A DNA stretch of 64,000 nt from JBBATK01 sp039810585 (GTDB lineage Bacteria; Bacteroidota; Ignavibacteria; Kapaibacteriales; NICIL-2). The notes below the pieces were generated by a model, which was not told the origin of the DNA, did no database searches, and saw only the letters and a program-made list of their open reading frames with translations. Both the position numbers and the translations under genes were made by a program. Location: NCBI GenBank assembly GCA_039810585.1, contig JBDHXF010000010.1, positions 1 to 64,000 on the forward strand, read 5' to 3'. Shown piece after piece: positions 27,901-36,210 of this stretch (positions are counted from its first letter, which is position 1; the number at the start of each line of letters is the position of its first letter).

Positions 27901-29594
27901 CACCCAGCTGGGACCAGTCGTCGAAAACACTGACAGTCAAAGTTGCAAAAGCAGACGTGTGGCGCGTTGCGTATTCATCGCTCTTGCAAAAGCAAGACAT
28001 GGATTCACTTTTTGCCCTTCCCTCGTGGATTTCAAAAATGCCGGCCTCAGCGGCAAGAAATACTGCCATTCAACACATGGAGTGGAGTACTCACTGGATG
28101 CTCACGCCGTATCGCAACTTGATGCTCTGTCATGCCGTGCAACAGCCATTGAAAGATCCGGCATGGTACAAACAGAGTTTGTCACGAGGCTTTGGTGATA
28201 CCACAGCGATGCTTAACGATGAGTCGTTCCAGGTTCACGGTCCTAGTACCATTAAAGTCGATTTCAATGCTTTCTGGGAATTGCAAGTAGACGATGCAAC
28301 GTTTGCAACGCCGCAAGACATCCTCAAAGCCGATTACGACGCGTCCAACGTCGAGATGAAAGATCGTCTGGCGCAAGCCTCTAGCCTGCCCGCCGGTGAT
28401 GTGAAGGTCAACAAAGTGCATGCGCAGCACATCAATGTTGAATTGCTTCACGACTTCAAGGACACGAAGCATCGCCTCGTTGAATACGAGCCGGTGGGAA
28501 CCACACGCTTCCGCGAGTACTTCCCGCAAAGCGGATTCGAATTCACAGTCAAGGGAAAACGTTGGCCTAAGCATGTGCTTAGCACAAAACGGCCGGAAGC
28601 GTTGCCACTCAAGTATATCGTTCCTGTTTTTGCGTGGAGCACTGAAAAAACAGAAAAGCACATCATCAAGACACGCTTGGCCGGCTTGCGTGTGTATATG
28701 GATCGTCCATGGTTTAGCAGCGGAAGTGACGAAAAACTTGGTGTTATTCTCGCACCTCCGGGCACGAATCCGGATTCAATCCTCGGTTCCCCGGTCGAGA
28801 AAATGATCACCATGTGGGGCTATGACCCTATCTGGCTATCGAAAGCGACGCCGAGTCAACTCTTCCCTCTATCGCCATTCTTCCTGACGAAGTCTAAGGA
28901 TTTGACAGACTCTGATATGAAGCAAGGTATTATCAGTGGTGTGACCTTCGACGAACTTAGTAACAACACGACGAATCAGCAGAAGTACAAAGTCGATGTG
29001 GCTCTACACGACGTATTCTTCGATCGAGATCGACAGTTATGGTATTCAGACATCATGCTGGCTCACGGTGAGTCGTACTTCCCGTTTGTGCGCTTAGCCC
29101 TGTGTCGTGTTCAACCATACTCGCTTAGACTTGGATCGCAGGACGTGTATATGTCTCGCACATGCCAGGCTGATTTCATGCAAGTCATGCCACTGCGCAA
29201 GTCGACCGCGACCTTCGATCCTGCACAGCCGCTGAAGGTAGAAGTGACCGTTGAAGGCGTTTCGTATCGAGCCTCCAATGTTGGCGTTCTCGAGAGTGAG
29301 ATTGAATTGAGTTTGGAGAAGCAAACACCAGACATGGGCACTGAGTTCGGCTGGACAGAAGTCAGCACGATTCCTATCGACAGAGTTAATTCTGGAATTC
29401 TGGGCGGATACTGGGGTGGCATGGTCACCTTGCCTACAGATCGTCAAAGCACTCGCTACCGCATCGTGATCAAAGAGTATGAGCAGTTCTATGCTGATTT
29501 GTTCTTTGAAGATGGCAAATCGGATCGACAGTATAGTCGTACCTCAACAAAAATTGAACGACGTATTGTTTTTGCCGACACGATCGAGATCTAA
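24978..29594 (+). CDS. Second giant protein of unknown family, partner of the Tat-signal protein
   Basis: 1538 residues with no signal peptide or membrane segment. The ATG at 24978-24980 has only a weak purine-rich upstream stretch. Recognisable blocks without a family name: F-H-Q-I-L-N-S-L-N-R-F-P-W-L-L-R-K-L-G near residue 370, Y-A-E-D-V-T-R-G-W-R near 577, and an Ig/fibronectin-like strand set Y-Q-V-R-S-R-I-V-D-L-A-G-N near 712. The protein is Trp-, Tyr- and Asp-rich with many short charged loops, as in large beta-rich structural or binding proteins. It starts 26 bases after the first giant gene and ends before a strong terminator, so the pair is a two-gene operon. It may be carried out bound to the Tat partner or act inside the cell; both are inference. 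Confidence 0.78.
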   Translation: MKKQTIVWTTLPFGVHDNTVRLSVFIAPQLSSDAAKPTLGMFSDLLNWPLRMKDATFKVGFHDPSHPSPDVLLDAHVVGGPEGDEYWKAIFSDSTWVKPFEFADYPDRTIRSYPIRNIVKHVRDTYQKVAVANPSEKPSGDDLSQHFGDFCFYDIPVRTKPTKMSYGAANNQSSTKQQREDRAYKRKPFDKKQRQEYYNSLSQTLAAFFPSSALKKRQAPDKDTKRFHDRIKQDYLYLAQDPTTTLCSNATEALRSLYNQLGEFQYVPPAAPDRTLDFLQMSLYYKPRNAVNENYLPTSWLRQQAKNGKPFYYVGAADRKAGTQSKMSSERTMKNGTQPYTSDLMHEGEVHPYVPALTPKPQYDFHQILNSLNRFPWLLRKLGIVIDLEVEAGSVPKAILGKECQVYVVPSFTSDNEAGVPKTNSFPRTAYLYDNKLFSSAPKNAAAQESLFGMLRLGITDFFDVVTLEPGGSGIKILHTVNSLSRYRARFSPLYTPAGWDLNTMNPESDDNDSNDSLPALRNNGIGVSRHGLAGTMVNTLKSAKQQVSKIVSKQSFVAAHNLAAANAVDATQVLYAEDVTRGWRADYKDTTSSTPWRSIMQRDGTYAFLNNPALDTKISDEGFVSPSASQSSDGSSDDLYAGEMLFEWSGWSLVAPRPAKTLSKDEMKSDGSPDVQDPDAGSAASDGTNIKARFLPTPKTLPRLRYGHMYQVRSRIVDLAGNSWSVDNAPDASVIPKSESEKVSFLRHDVVKTPVVLLRDPLTKKNGSGETEPLSHAETVEHLVIRSNRDISVKDYASAHPPFLPDSLRFLSAPKVDYSFAETHGMFDSRYFDVNKWAELYELITKKDYQFSNAADGGYSCFKADVGTNDTIVVGSFQLPYLPDPLAKGVVLRGLPGTRAEYSGPTITKSAKIIRIRANGSVQNAVDSANLVPKGLVVIEFENADDPAAWLQNYPHNAYICLRLVERGDGDDPTPSWDQSSKTLTVKVAKADVWRVAYSSLLQKQDMDSLFALPSWISKMPASAARNTAIQHMEWSTHWMLTPYRNLMLCHAVQQPLKDPAWYKQSLSRGFGDTTAMLNDESFQVHGPSTIKVDFNAFWELQVDDATFATPQDILKADYDASNVEMKDRLAQASSLPAGDVKVNKVHAQHINVELLHDFKDTKHRLVEYEPVGTTRFREYFPQSGFEFTVKGKRWPKHVLSTKRPEALPLKYIVPVFAWSTEKTEKHIIKTRLAGLRVYMDRPWFSSGSDEKLGVILAPPGTNPDSILGSPVEKMITMWGYDPIWLSKATPSQLFPLSPFFLTKSKDLTDSDMKQGIISGVTFDELSNNTTNQQKYKVDVALHDVFFDRDRQLWYSDIMLAHGESYFPFVRLALCRVQPYSLRLGSQDVYMSRTCQADFMQVMPLRKSTATFDPAQPLKVEVTVEGVSYRASNVGVLESEIELSLEKQTPDMGTEFGWTEVSTIPIDRVNSGILGGYWGGMVTLPTDRQSTRYRIVIKEYEQFYADLFFEDGKSDRQYSRTSTKIERRIVFADTIEI

Positions 29595-29669
29595 TGCTCG
29601 TACACGAAAAGATAGATTGTTCACGTGTCGTATTCAGCCAGTGAACACGTTCCTAATCTTGCGAGTCAT

Positions 29670-29705
29670 AAACAACAAGAGCCCTTTTAAGGGCTCTTGT
29701 TGTTT
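29670..29705. terminator. Strong hairpin between convergent genes
   Basis: A perfect 17-bp inverted repeat (AAACAACAAGAGCCCTT and its complement) with a 2-base centre, ending in TTGTTGTTT on both strands. It lies 75 bases after the second giant gene and 32 bases beyond the stop of the convergent DUF1801 gene, and can terminate both. Confidence 0.88.
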
Positions 29706-29737
29706 GATACAATGGCTTGCTGTTGTGTTCCTTCTCT

Positions 29738-30346
29738 TCACTCGGTAGATCTTAAGAGTCGCTCAATCGTCTTCGCTACTCGGCGATCCCGAGTCTCTTC
29801 TTTCTTTGCATCGACAATCCAAGCAATGTACTCACGCTTGTGAGACGGCCTCAGCGCTTCATATCGTGCCGCGGCTACTTTCTGCTTCGCAAACACTTTT
29901 TGCAGAATCTCAGGTAGCGCCGGCACATCGGTCACCGCGCGAACTTTACGTTTCTGCGGAGTCGGGCCCTCATTCAGTCGCATGGCTTGTTGGATGATTT
30001 CCCTCAACTGTTTTTTAGGAGGCAAATCCGTCATCGACTGAATACGACCGAATTGCCCCATTGCCTTTTTTGCTCCAGTGGTTAAAACAGTCCCGTTGTC
30101 CTCCAACAAAGCAGCATTCCAGATACCAAAAGCACAGTGCTGTTTGAAGGCGGCTATGTGACAGAGTGGACGTTCTCGATACAAGAAGAATGGCATGTTC
30201 CACTTCATGGTTTCACATGCTTCCGGACATGTTGCGTGCACAATCTCTCGCAACGAGAGTAATACCGGCTTAGCAAAATCTGCCGCTTGCTCGATATAGC
30301 GATCAACTGCCGGAGAATAGCTCGTTGTTGCGTGTTGTTTTGCCAT
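29738..30346 (-). CDS. DUF1801 / YdeI (OmpD-associated) family protein
   Basis: 202 residues. The N-terminal half matches DUF1801 (residues 8-110): Y-I-x-x-x-x-x-F-A-K-P-V-L-x-x-L-R-E-I-V-H, P-E-A-C-E-T-M-K-W-N-M-P-F-F and a C-x-F-G-x-W core. The C-terminal part (about 140-200) is the YdeI/OmpD-associated helix bundle: A-L-x-x-x-P-S-H-K-R-E-Y-I-x-W-I-x-x-A-K-K-x-E-T-R-x-R-R. These small cytoplasmic proteins are widespread and poorly characterised. The start has AGAGG very close upstream. The gene follows the M61 peptidase gene's end by 21 bases only in the sense of lying downstream of it, so co-transcription is possible. Confidence 0.85.
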   Translation of the reverse strand: MAKQHATTSYSPAVDRYIEQAADFAKPVLLSLREIVHATCPEACETMKWNMPFFLYRERPLCHIAAFKQHCAFGIWNAALLEDNGTVLTTGAKKAMGQFGRIQSMTDLPPKKQLREIIQQAMRLNEGPTPQKRKVRAVTDVPALPEILQKVFAKQKVAAARYEALRPSHKREYIAWIVDAKKEETRDRRVAKTIERLLRSTE

Positions 30347-30367
30347 TGCCTCTGGTTTCAGATAATG

Positions 30368-32323
30368 TTAGCGCAAAAGCCAAAGATCTAGCAGTCGATC
30401 TTGCTCTGCACCTGGCTCGGCAACGCGTTCGAGAACAGCCTGTGGTTTAACCTCGGGGCGAATCGTTGTTTCATACAGTTTGCCGTCACACGAACACTCA
30501 AGCATAACGGCATGTTCTGTAGCACTTTTCAACGCATCAAGAAGTGCAGAACTCGATTGCACGCGACGCCCGCTCACGGCAAGAATTTCATCGTCGATGC
30601 CTATGCCCGCAAGGGCAGCCGGCGTGTTGTCCTGTACGAAGGAAACAAAGAGTCGCCCACTCTCTTCACGCAAGCTCCAACCACAGGACGTGCGCTCGTT
30701 GTCATCGACCTTCGGAGCAAAGCTCCACTGTAATCCGAAGGGTCGCAGATAGGAATTGTAATCCGGATCGGCACAGCTCTGCATCAAATCCAAATACTCC
30801 TGGCCCACACCGCTCAATCCTGTTGCCGTGTCAATAAGCTTCACGGCTTCTGCGGTATCCATTCCGTGCGCAGGATCAGCTTCGAAACGTTGCATGAAGG
30901 CCCGCATGACGTCGTCAAGGCGCTTAGCGCCCTTCGTACGAGCAATAATCGCAAGCTCGAGTAAGAGGGTGAGAACACCGCCTTTAAGGTAGTAGGACGG
31001 ATATCGATTATTGCCATCCGGCGACTGCGCATAGAGTTTTACCCAAGCCAAAAAGCTCGCATCGACAGTCGTCATTGCGTGACGTCCCGGAACAGCTTCA
31101 AGCTTCGCCAAGTGGTCATCTCGCAGCGTGGCCAGATAGGCATCGCGGTCCATGAATCCACAACGATAAGAGAATAAGTCGTCGTAATACGACGTAAAGC
31201 CTTCTGCCAACCAAAGCATCGGCGTATAGTTTTCTCTTCGATAGTTGAAGGGTCCTAACTCAATTGGCCGGATGCGCTTCACGTTCCAGGTATGGAAATA
31301 CTCATGACAAAGCAGCGCTAGGAGTCGACCTGACTTGGATGGATCGGTCATCGTTGAACTATCCACCAAGTTGACTGAACAACGGGAGTGTTCCAGGCCG
31401 CCATAGACATTGGTTCCTACCTGCACCATGAACACGTACCTGTCATACGGCACGCCCCCAAACATTGCTGCTTCGGTTTCGACAATGGTCTTACACTTCT
31501 CGGTCAACCATGTTATATCCAGTTCCGTAGATGATACGAGCGCCACTTCGTGGCTGGCTCCCGCGGCCGTGAAAAAGCTGCGACGGTGATTACCTACTTC
31601 GAGCGGAGAGTCTGCCAGCACATCATAGTTCTTAGCTGCAAAGACCGGGTGCGATGCGCCGCTAGCCTCCACGGGCGACAAAGCGGTACTCACCTGTTGC
31701 CAATCGGTGGCATCGAGATGGACATGGACGTGGTGTACTTGATCCAGATGACCCTCTACATACATCAGGCAATTCACCGGATTGATAAATGCTCTCCAAC
31801 GATTGATGTGCATCGTGCGCACGGTGCGTTCGTTGGCATAGTAGCTGTACTCCACAATGACACGTTTGGTTTGCGCATCAGGGATGGACACAATACAGGC
31901 GTCCTTTGCTTCCCAGTGAAATTCCAGAGCATTACCCAGTTCATCGCTGACACGAACATTTCCCTGGTGAGACACGAAGTCGCGAATCTTGTACGAACCC
32001 GGTGTCCAGGAAGGCATGATGAGTTCAAGTTCACGTTGTCCACCGGCGGACTGATACCGCAGGTTCGGTTCAACGTCAACCTCCATGCGCACTTCAAGCA
32101 GGTGTTGCGCGGCACGCGCAAACGAACAATGATAGTGCACTGAGGCAGTAGAATGTAACAGATCGGCGTCGCGTTGATCGATGAGGTATGGATAGTCGTT
32201 CACAGAATGATTCAAATCGTGATGAAATACAAAATGTCGATGGAGTATGCTCGGAAAAAGCACGAACAGCGGCCTCACCCGGGGCACGCAGTGGACTAAC
32301 GGTGCAGCTGCTGTTGAATCCAC
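30368..32323 (-). CDS. M61 family metallopeptidase with PDZ domain
   Basis: Up to 651 residues. The zinc site H-E-Y-F-H (about residue 337) within L-C-H-E-Y-F-H-T-W-N-V-K-R-I-R-P and the downstream E-G-F-T-S-Y-Y are typical of the M61 glycyl aminopeptidase family. A PDZ domain lies at about 555-625 (D-N-T-P-A-A-L-A-G-I-G-I-D-D-E-I-L-A-V-S-G). These enzymes trim peptides with N-terminal Gly or Ala, usually in the cytoplasm or periplasm. The start is uncertain: the outermost GTG (32321-32323) overlaps the upstream peptidase gene by 28 bases, while homology begins near V-H-Y-H-C-S-F (about residue 62), so an inner GTG such as 32201-32203 may be used. No convincing signal peptide. Confidence 0.9.
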   Translation of the reverse strand: MDSTAAAPLVHCVPRVRPLFVLFPSILHRHFVFHHDLNHSVNDYPYLIDQRDADLLHSTASVHYHCSFARAAQHLLEVRMEVDVEPNLRYQSAGGQRELELIMPSWTPGSYKIRDFVSHQGNVRVSDELGNALEFHWEAKDACIVSIPDAQTKRVIVEYSYYANERTVRTMHINRWRAFINPVNCLMYVEGHLDQVHHVHVHLDATDWQQVSTALSPVEASGASHPVFAAKNYDVLADSPLEVGNHRRSFFTAAGASHEVALVSSTELDITWLTEKCKTIVETEAAMFGGVPYDRYVFMVQVGTNVYGGLEHSRCSVNLVDSSTMTDPSKSGRLLALLCHEYFHTWNVKRIRPIELGPFNYRRENYTPMLWLAEGFTSYYDDLFSYRCGFMDRDAYLATLRDDHLAKLEAVPGRHAMTTVDASFLAWVKLYAQSPDGNNRYPSYYLKGGVLTLLLELAIIARTKGAKRLDDVMRAFMQRFEADPAHGMDTAEAVKLIDTATGLSGVGQEYLDLMQSCADPDYNSYLRPFGLQWSFAPKVDDNERTSCGWSLREESGRLFVSFVQDNTPAALAGIGIDDEILAVSGRRVQSSSALLDALKSATEHAVMLECSCDGKLYETTIRPEVKPQAVLERVAEPGAEQDRLLDLWLLR

Positions 32324-34092
32324 TGATGAACATGCTCCTCAAGCATAGGCAACGGAATGGCGCCGTCTCGAAGCACGACGTCATGAAAGGCAGGCAAGGA
32401 GAACTTTTCACCTAATGCTCTTTGCGCTTCCTCACGAAGTGCGAGGATTTTGAGTTGACCAATTTTATATGCACAGGCCTGACCGGGCCATGCTATGTAT
32501 CGTTCCACTTCGCTGATGATATCTGCGCGGGAATTGATCGTGTGTTCGTTCATAAAGGCAATGGCCTGATCTCGGGTCCACCTCTTCGCATGGATTCCGG
32601 CGTCCACGACAAGGCGACACGCCCGCCATGCCTCGAAGCCCAGCTCACCATATTTCTGCAGAGGATCGTCATACATCTGCATATTCTCGCCGAGCGACTC
32701 CGCATAGAGTGCCCAACCTTCCACAAAGGCAGTCACCGACATTTGCTGACGAAACCATGGCAGGTGCTTGTTTTCCTGTGCCAAGGAGATTTGCAAATGA
32801 TGTCCCGGCACTGCCTCATGCAAGGTCAACGCCGTCATCGTGTATTTAGGACGCATCTCCAGATGCGTTGTATTTACATAGAAGTACGCCGGCCGCGACA
32901 GATCTTCCGGTGCACTATAGTAGTACGCTTGCGGTGCCGTTTCCGATCGAAACTCCTCCAGTTCTTTGACCTCGCAAGGAGTGGAAGGCAGATGCATGAA
33001 CAGTGTAGGCAGCTTTGACTGTGCTGTCGTCAGTATTTGCCGAAAGGCATCAAGGAGTTCTTCTTTGTTCTGATAGTGATAGAGCGTTGAGGTGCGCAGT
33101 TCTTCGTGAAAATCTTTCGCGGACTGACGGATATGCATTTTCTTTCTGAGCAACATCATTTGTTTTTCAATTCGGGCCAGCTCACGCTGTCCCAAGTCAA
33201 AAACTTCTTGGGCTTCTAATTGAGTGACCGATGTATGGGCTTGAAGACAGGCTTCGTAACGATCCAGACCGTCCGGCATTGACCACATCCCTACGTCTTC
33301 GCGACATTCCGGGAGGTAGCGGGTTCGGACAAAGGTCAATAACTTCTCATAGGCTGTCACCACGTTGCGACAGGCATCGCGCATATCGTCGTCAAACGCA
33401 TCTTTCTTTGGAGGAGGTGGTACCAAACCCGGACTCTGCATCACAGCTACGTCCGAACCGATTGACTGTACTTCTGTATCGGAGCCACTGCCCGACATCG
33501 ACGGTAGTCTGTAGAAGCTTTGCTTCTCAAGCGGTTTTTCGACAAGAGCCTGCAACTGGTCGGCCACTCGCTGCATAATCACCTTAGGCGGCATGATATG
33601 GCGTTTCATTCCCAACTCCATACACAGCTTGGTCTGAACAATCTGGTCGGGTACGAGCCTCAGTCGATGTAGGTAATTCTGCCAATCATCGTGAGACTCC
33701 AAGCGCAATTGCAGGGCCAACATTGGCAAATCAATCTGAATACCACTTTGTTGACTTAGTGGCATCATCCAGTTGTTGAAACGAGCCTGGTCGACATCCT
33801 GCTGCAGCGAATACACGAAGAGTTGCTTGTTCAACCGTTGTTCAGCGCTGAGAGTGTCATCCTCGTAGGCCTTAGCCACCTTCAAAAACCATCGAATGGA
33901 ATCGAGGCGAGCAGCATGTCCTTCGGGAGAAACATCGGTAAGCATGTCGTCATAGCGATGATCGCCATTCAAACTGGCACTCTCCGGGTAGGCCCGCAAT
34001 ACAAACTCATGATAGCGGCTAAACAAAGAGTCGAGCGACATCTGCGCTGAAACCGGAAGACTGAGGGTGAGGAGAAAAAAAATGTACTTCAT
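32296..34092 (-). CDS. DUF885 family zinc-peptidase-like protein
   Basis: 598 residues with a signal peptide (1-16, ending V-S-A-Q). DUF885 signatures are clear: H-E-A-V-P-G-H-H near residue 421 (the H-E-x3-H-H zinc site), then F-V-E-G-W-A-L-Y-A-E-S-L-G near 457 (third ligand Glu), and Y-x-x-W-P-G-Q-A-C-A-Y-K-I-G-Q near the end. Members are secreted or periplasmic proteins thought to be metallopeptidases; substrates are mostly unknown. It overlaps the M61 peptidase gene by up to 28 bases, and the asparagine synthetase gene ends one base before its start codon, so the three genes are probably one transcript. Confidence 0.9.
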   Translation of the reverse strand: MKYIFFLLTLSLPVSAQMSLDSLFSRYHEFVLRAYPESASLNGDHRYDDMLTDVSPEGHAARLDSIRWFLKVAKAYEDDTLSAEQRLNKQLFVYSLQQDVDQARFNNWMMPLSQQSGIQIDLPMLALQLRLESHDDWQNYLHRLRLVPDQIVQTKLCMELGMKRHIMPPKVIMQRVADQLQALVEKPLEKQSFYRLPSMSGSGSDTEVQSIGSDVAVMQSPGLVPPPPKKDAFDDDMRDACRNVVTAYEKLLTFVRTRYLPECREDVGMWSMPDGLDRYEACLQAHTSVTQLEAQEVFDLGQRELARIEKQMMLLRKKMHIRQSAKDFHEELRTSTLYHYQNKEELLDAFRQILTTAQSKLPTLFMHLPSTPCEVKELEEFRSETAPQAYYYSAPEDLSRPAYFYVNTTHLEMRPKYTMTALTLHEAVPGHHLQISLAQENKHLPWFRQQMSVTAFVEGWALYAESLGENMQMYDDPLQKYGELGFEAWRACRLVVDAGIHAKRWTRDQAIAFMNEHTINSRADIISEVERYIAWPGQACAYKIGQLKILALREEAQRALGEKFSLPAFHDVVLRDGAIPLPMLEEHVHQWIQQQLHR

Positions 34093-34093
34093 A

Positions 34094-36013
34094 TCAACCT
34101 ATAAATCTCTTGTACCAGAGTGACAAGTTCAGTAGTGCATAGAGTGACTTGCCAAAATTTCGCTTGCCGGACTTATGAACTCGAAGCAAGTGTTCAACGC
34201 CACCTTGTGCCAAGACTCCATTACGAACTAAGCTGCCATTGAGTATCTCATTTTCAACATACGAATACCACGAGCCTCGAATCCACTCGCTGACTGGTGC
34301 TGCGAAGCCTTGTTTCTTACGGTATATCACGTCATGCGGCAGAATCGATTCAACAGCCTTCTTGAGTAACAGCTTGGTAGCTCCCGGATTTGGAATTTTC
34401 GTTGCAGTCGGTATTGTCATTGTAAACTCAACCAAGCGATGGTCAAGGAACGGAACGCGCGCTTCCAGAGAGTGAGCCATCGTCAATTTATCCACTCTCA
34501 TGAGGAGTAGCTCAGGCAATCGATGCCGTAGTTCAAAAAAAGCCATCTCCTGTAAGTATTCCAAGTCTGGATACTTTTCGCGAGCAGACTGGTGTATCAA
34601 TCGAGGTAGCTGTGATGCCATAGGCACCATGTGTTTGAACTCAGCACCAAACAAAATTTCTTGGTGAGTGGGCGTCATATCTACTCCTCCACCCCAGTAA
34701 AGCTCGTTGTCTTCTAATGCACGTCTGATATAATCAGCTGCCAAGAAATTCGAATCGCGCTTTAGCCATTGCATTGCCGGCTTGCCAAGCAGTTTCTGCA
34801 TGGACTTGGGAAGTGAACGGAAGTACTTCCACGTGGAGTTGTAAAACCGCAACTCGCGTAGCATCCAGGGATACCCCACAAGCTGTTCGTCGCTGCCCTC
34901 ACCAACTTGAATTACGGTTGTTCCAGAGGCTCTGGTAAGCTGACTAAGGAAATAGAGCGGAATACATACGGGATCTCCGTTTGGTTCGTCTTCATGCCAC
35001 ACCATGGTTTCAAGGAGTGGCAAAGCGTCTGAATGATCTATTAGAATTTCGTGATGGTTCGTATGAAAATGCTCGGATACCTGCCGTGCATACTCTAGCT
35101 CATTGTACTTTTCCAATTCCCTGAATCCAACCGTAAAGCTATCTACTGGTCGATCCATAAGCTCAGACATCAATGCAACGTTTACGCTTGAGTCAATTCC
35201 GCCACTCAGGAAAACCCCGAAGGGTACATCACTCATCATGCGATCTTTTACAGCCTGACGAAGCAACCTCATGATCTGATCTTGGGTTTCTTGAACCGAA
35301 AGCGTCGACATCTGAATATTCCGGTGCAAGGGAGACCAGTACTCGTGAAGCTGAACCTCGGCATCCTTGCTTACGGTGAGGTAATGGCCGGCAGGAACTT
35401 TCTTAATGCCTTTAAACAATGAAGCATCACTACCAGACATTGAAAATGACAAGTAGTTCGGTAGTTCGTCAATGTTTAACTCAGGCCGTACGTCCGGATG
35501 CGCGAGTATTGATTTTATCTCTGAGGCGCATATGAACAAGCCGTCCTGACAATAGTAGTAAAGTGGCTTGATTCCGATTCTATCTCGCGAGACAAAGAGC
35601 TCTTGCTTACCTTCATCCCAGCAGGCAATTGCCCACATTCCTACCATTTCGTGTAGAAACGGCGTCCCCTTCGACATCAAACCATACAAGATGGATTCAG
35701 TGTCGGTTTTTGAACGATATCGAAACCCTTCAGATTGAAGTACTGAACGAAGCTTAGCGTGATTGTAGATTTCGCCATTAAAGACGATTGCGTGGCTTCC
35801 GGATTCGCTTAACATCGGTTGGTGCCCCGCAGTGCTCAAATCGATGATAGACAGACGACGAAATCCGAGGCCGCAACGACCATTCGTCGAAATCCACTGT
35901 CCTTCGTCATCGGGACCGCGGTGGACAATGGCGTCAGTCATCAACTTCACAGTCTCTATGTCGTTGACTTTTCTATGCTTACTACTAACCAAGACTGCAA
36001 CGATGCCGCACAT
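34094..36013 (-). CDS. asnB: Asparagine synthetase (glutamine-hydrolysing)
   Basis: 639 residues. The chain starts M-C-G-I-V, giving the Cys nucleophile of the class II glutamine amidotransferase domain right after Met removal. R-G-P-D-D-E-G and F-N-G-E-I-Y-N-H follow. The synthetase domain has the ATP-pyrophosphatase loop F-L-S-G-G-I-D-S-S (about 265-273) and S-L-E-A-R-V-P-F-L-D-H near residue 510. It makes Asn from Asp, Gln and ATP; relatives modify surface polysaccharides, and the neighbouring methyltransferase keeps that open. GGGA precedes the ATG. The 5' region holds nested inverted repeats. It is the first gene of a tight group with two peptidases. Confidence 0.93.
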   Translation of the reverse strand: MCGIVAVLVSSKHRKVNDIETVKLMTDAIVHRGPDDEGQWISTNGRCGLGFRRLSIIDLSTAGHQPMLSESGSHAIVFNGEIYNHAKLRSVLQSEGFRYRSKTDTESILYGLMSKGTPFLHEMVGMWAIACWDEGKQELFVSRDRIGIKPLYYYCQDGLFICASEIKSILAHPDVRPELNIDELPNYLSFSMSGSDASLFKGIKKVPAGHYLTVSKDAEVQLHEYWSPLHRNIQMSTLSVQETQDQIMRLLRQAVKDRMMSDVPFGVFLSGGIDSSVNVALMSELMDRPVDSFTVGFRELEKYNELEYARQVSEHFHTNHHEILIDHSDALPLLETMVWHEDEPNGDPVCIPLYFLSQLTRASGTTVIQVGEGSDEQLVGYPWMLRELRFYNSTWKYFRSLPKSMQKLLGKPAMQWLKRDSNFLAADYIRRALEDNELYWGGGVDMTPTHQEILFGAEFKHMVPMASQLPRLIHQSAREKYPDLEYLQEMAFFELRHRLPELLLMRVDKLTMAHSLEARVPFLDHRLVEFTMTIPTATKIPNPGATKLLLKKAVESILPHDVIYRKKQGFAAPVSEWIRGSWYSYVENEILNGSLVRNGVLAQGGVEHLLRVHKSGKRNFGKSLYALLNLSLWYKRFIG

Positions 36014-36050
36014 TTTGATCCCGTTAAATCAATATCGTTGCAAAATACAA

Positions 36051-36101
36051 TTGAGAACTCTAAGGTGCTGTGCTTAGAACCTCACTAGTTTAGGTTCTCA
36101 A
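36051..36101. repeat. Nested, mutually exclusive inverted repeats between divergent genes
   Basis: Outer arms TTGAGAAC (36051-36058) and GTTCTCAA (36094-36101). Inside, CTAAG (36060-36064) pairs with CTTAG (36073-36077), and AGAACCT (36076-36082) pairs with AGGTTCT (36092-36098). The second pairing competes with both others. In the asnB leader this could form alternative structures; as DNA it could be paired operators. No T-tract. Confidence 0.45.
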
Positions 36102-36210
36102 CCGACGAATCTCACCACATTGTACTCACTGCCAGTCGAGTGTCAAAGCATCTTGCGACTTATGACGCTTTTCTCTGTATTTTGAGGCAAAATTCACATT
36201 ATTGACTGTT

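Noticed and set aside
28182..28661. Minus-strand open frame of 159 codons inside the second giant gene
   Set aside because: The plus-strand frame is open for 1538 codons and has coherent composition; the antisense frame has no start signal or family.
31550..32143. Plus-strand open frame of 197 codons
   Set aside because: It is antisense to the M61 peptidase, whose motifs are unmistakable, and its product is Cys/His/Arg-rich with no family resemblance.
32422..33018. Plus-strand open frame of 198 codons
   Set aside because: It lies opposite the DUF885 gene with its H-E-A-V-P-G-H-H site; a mirror effect of codon use.
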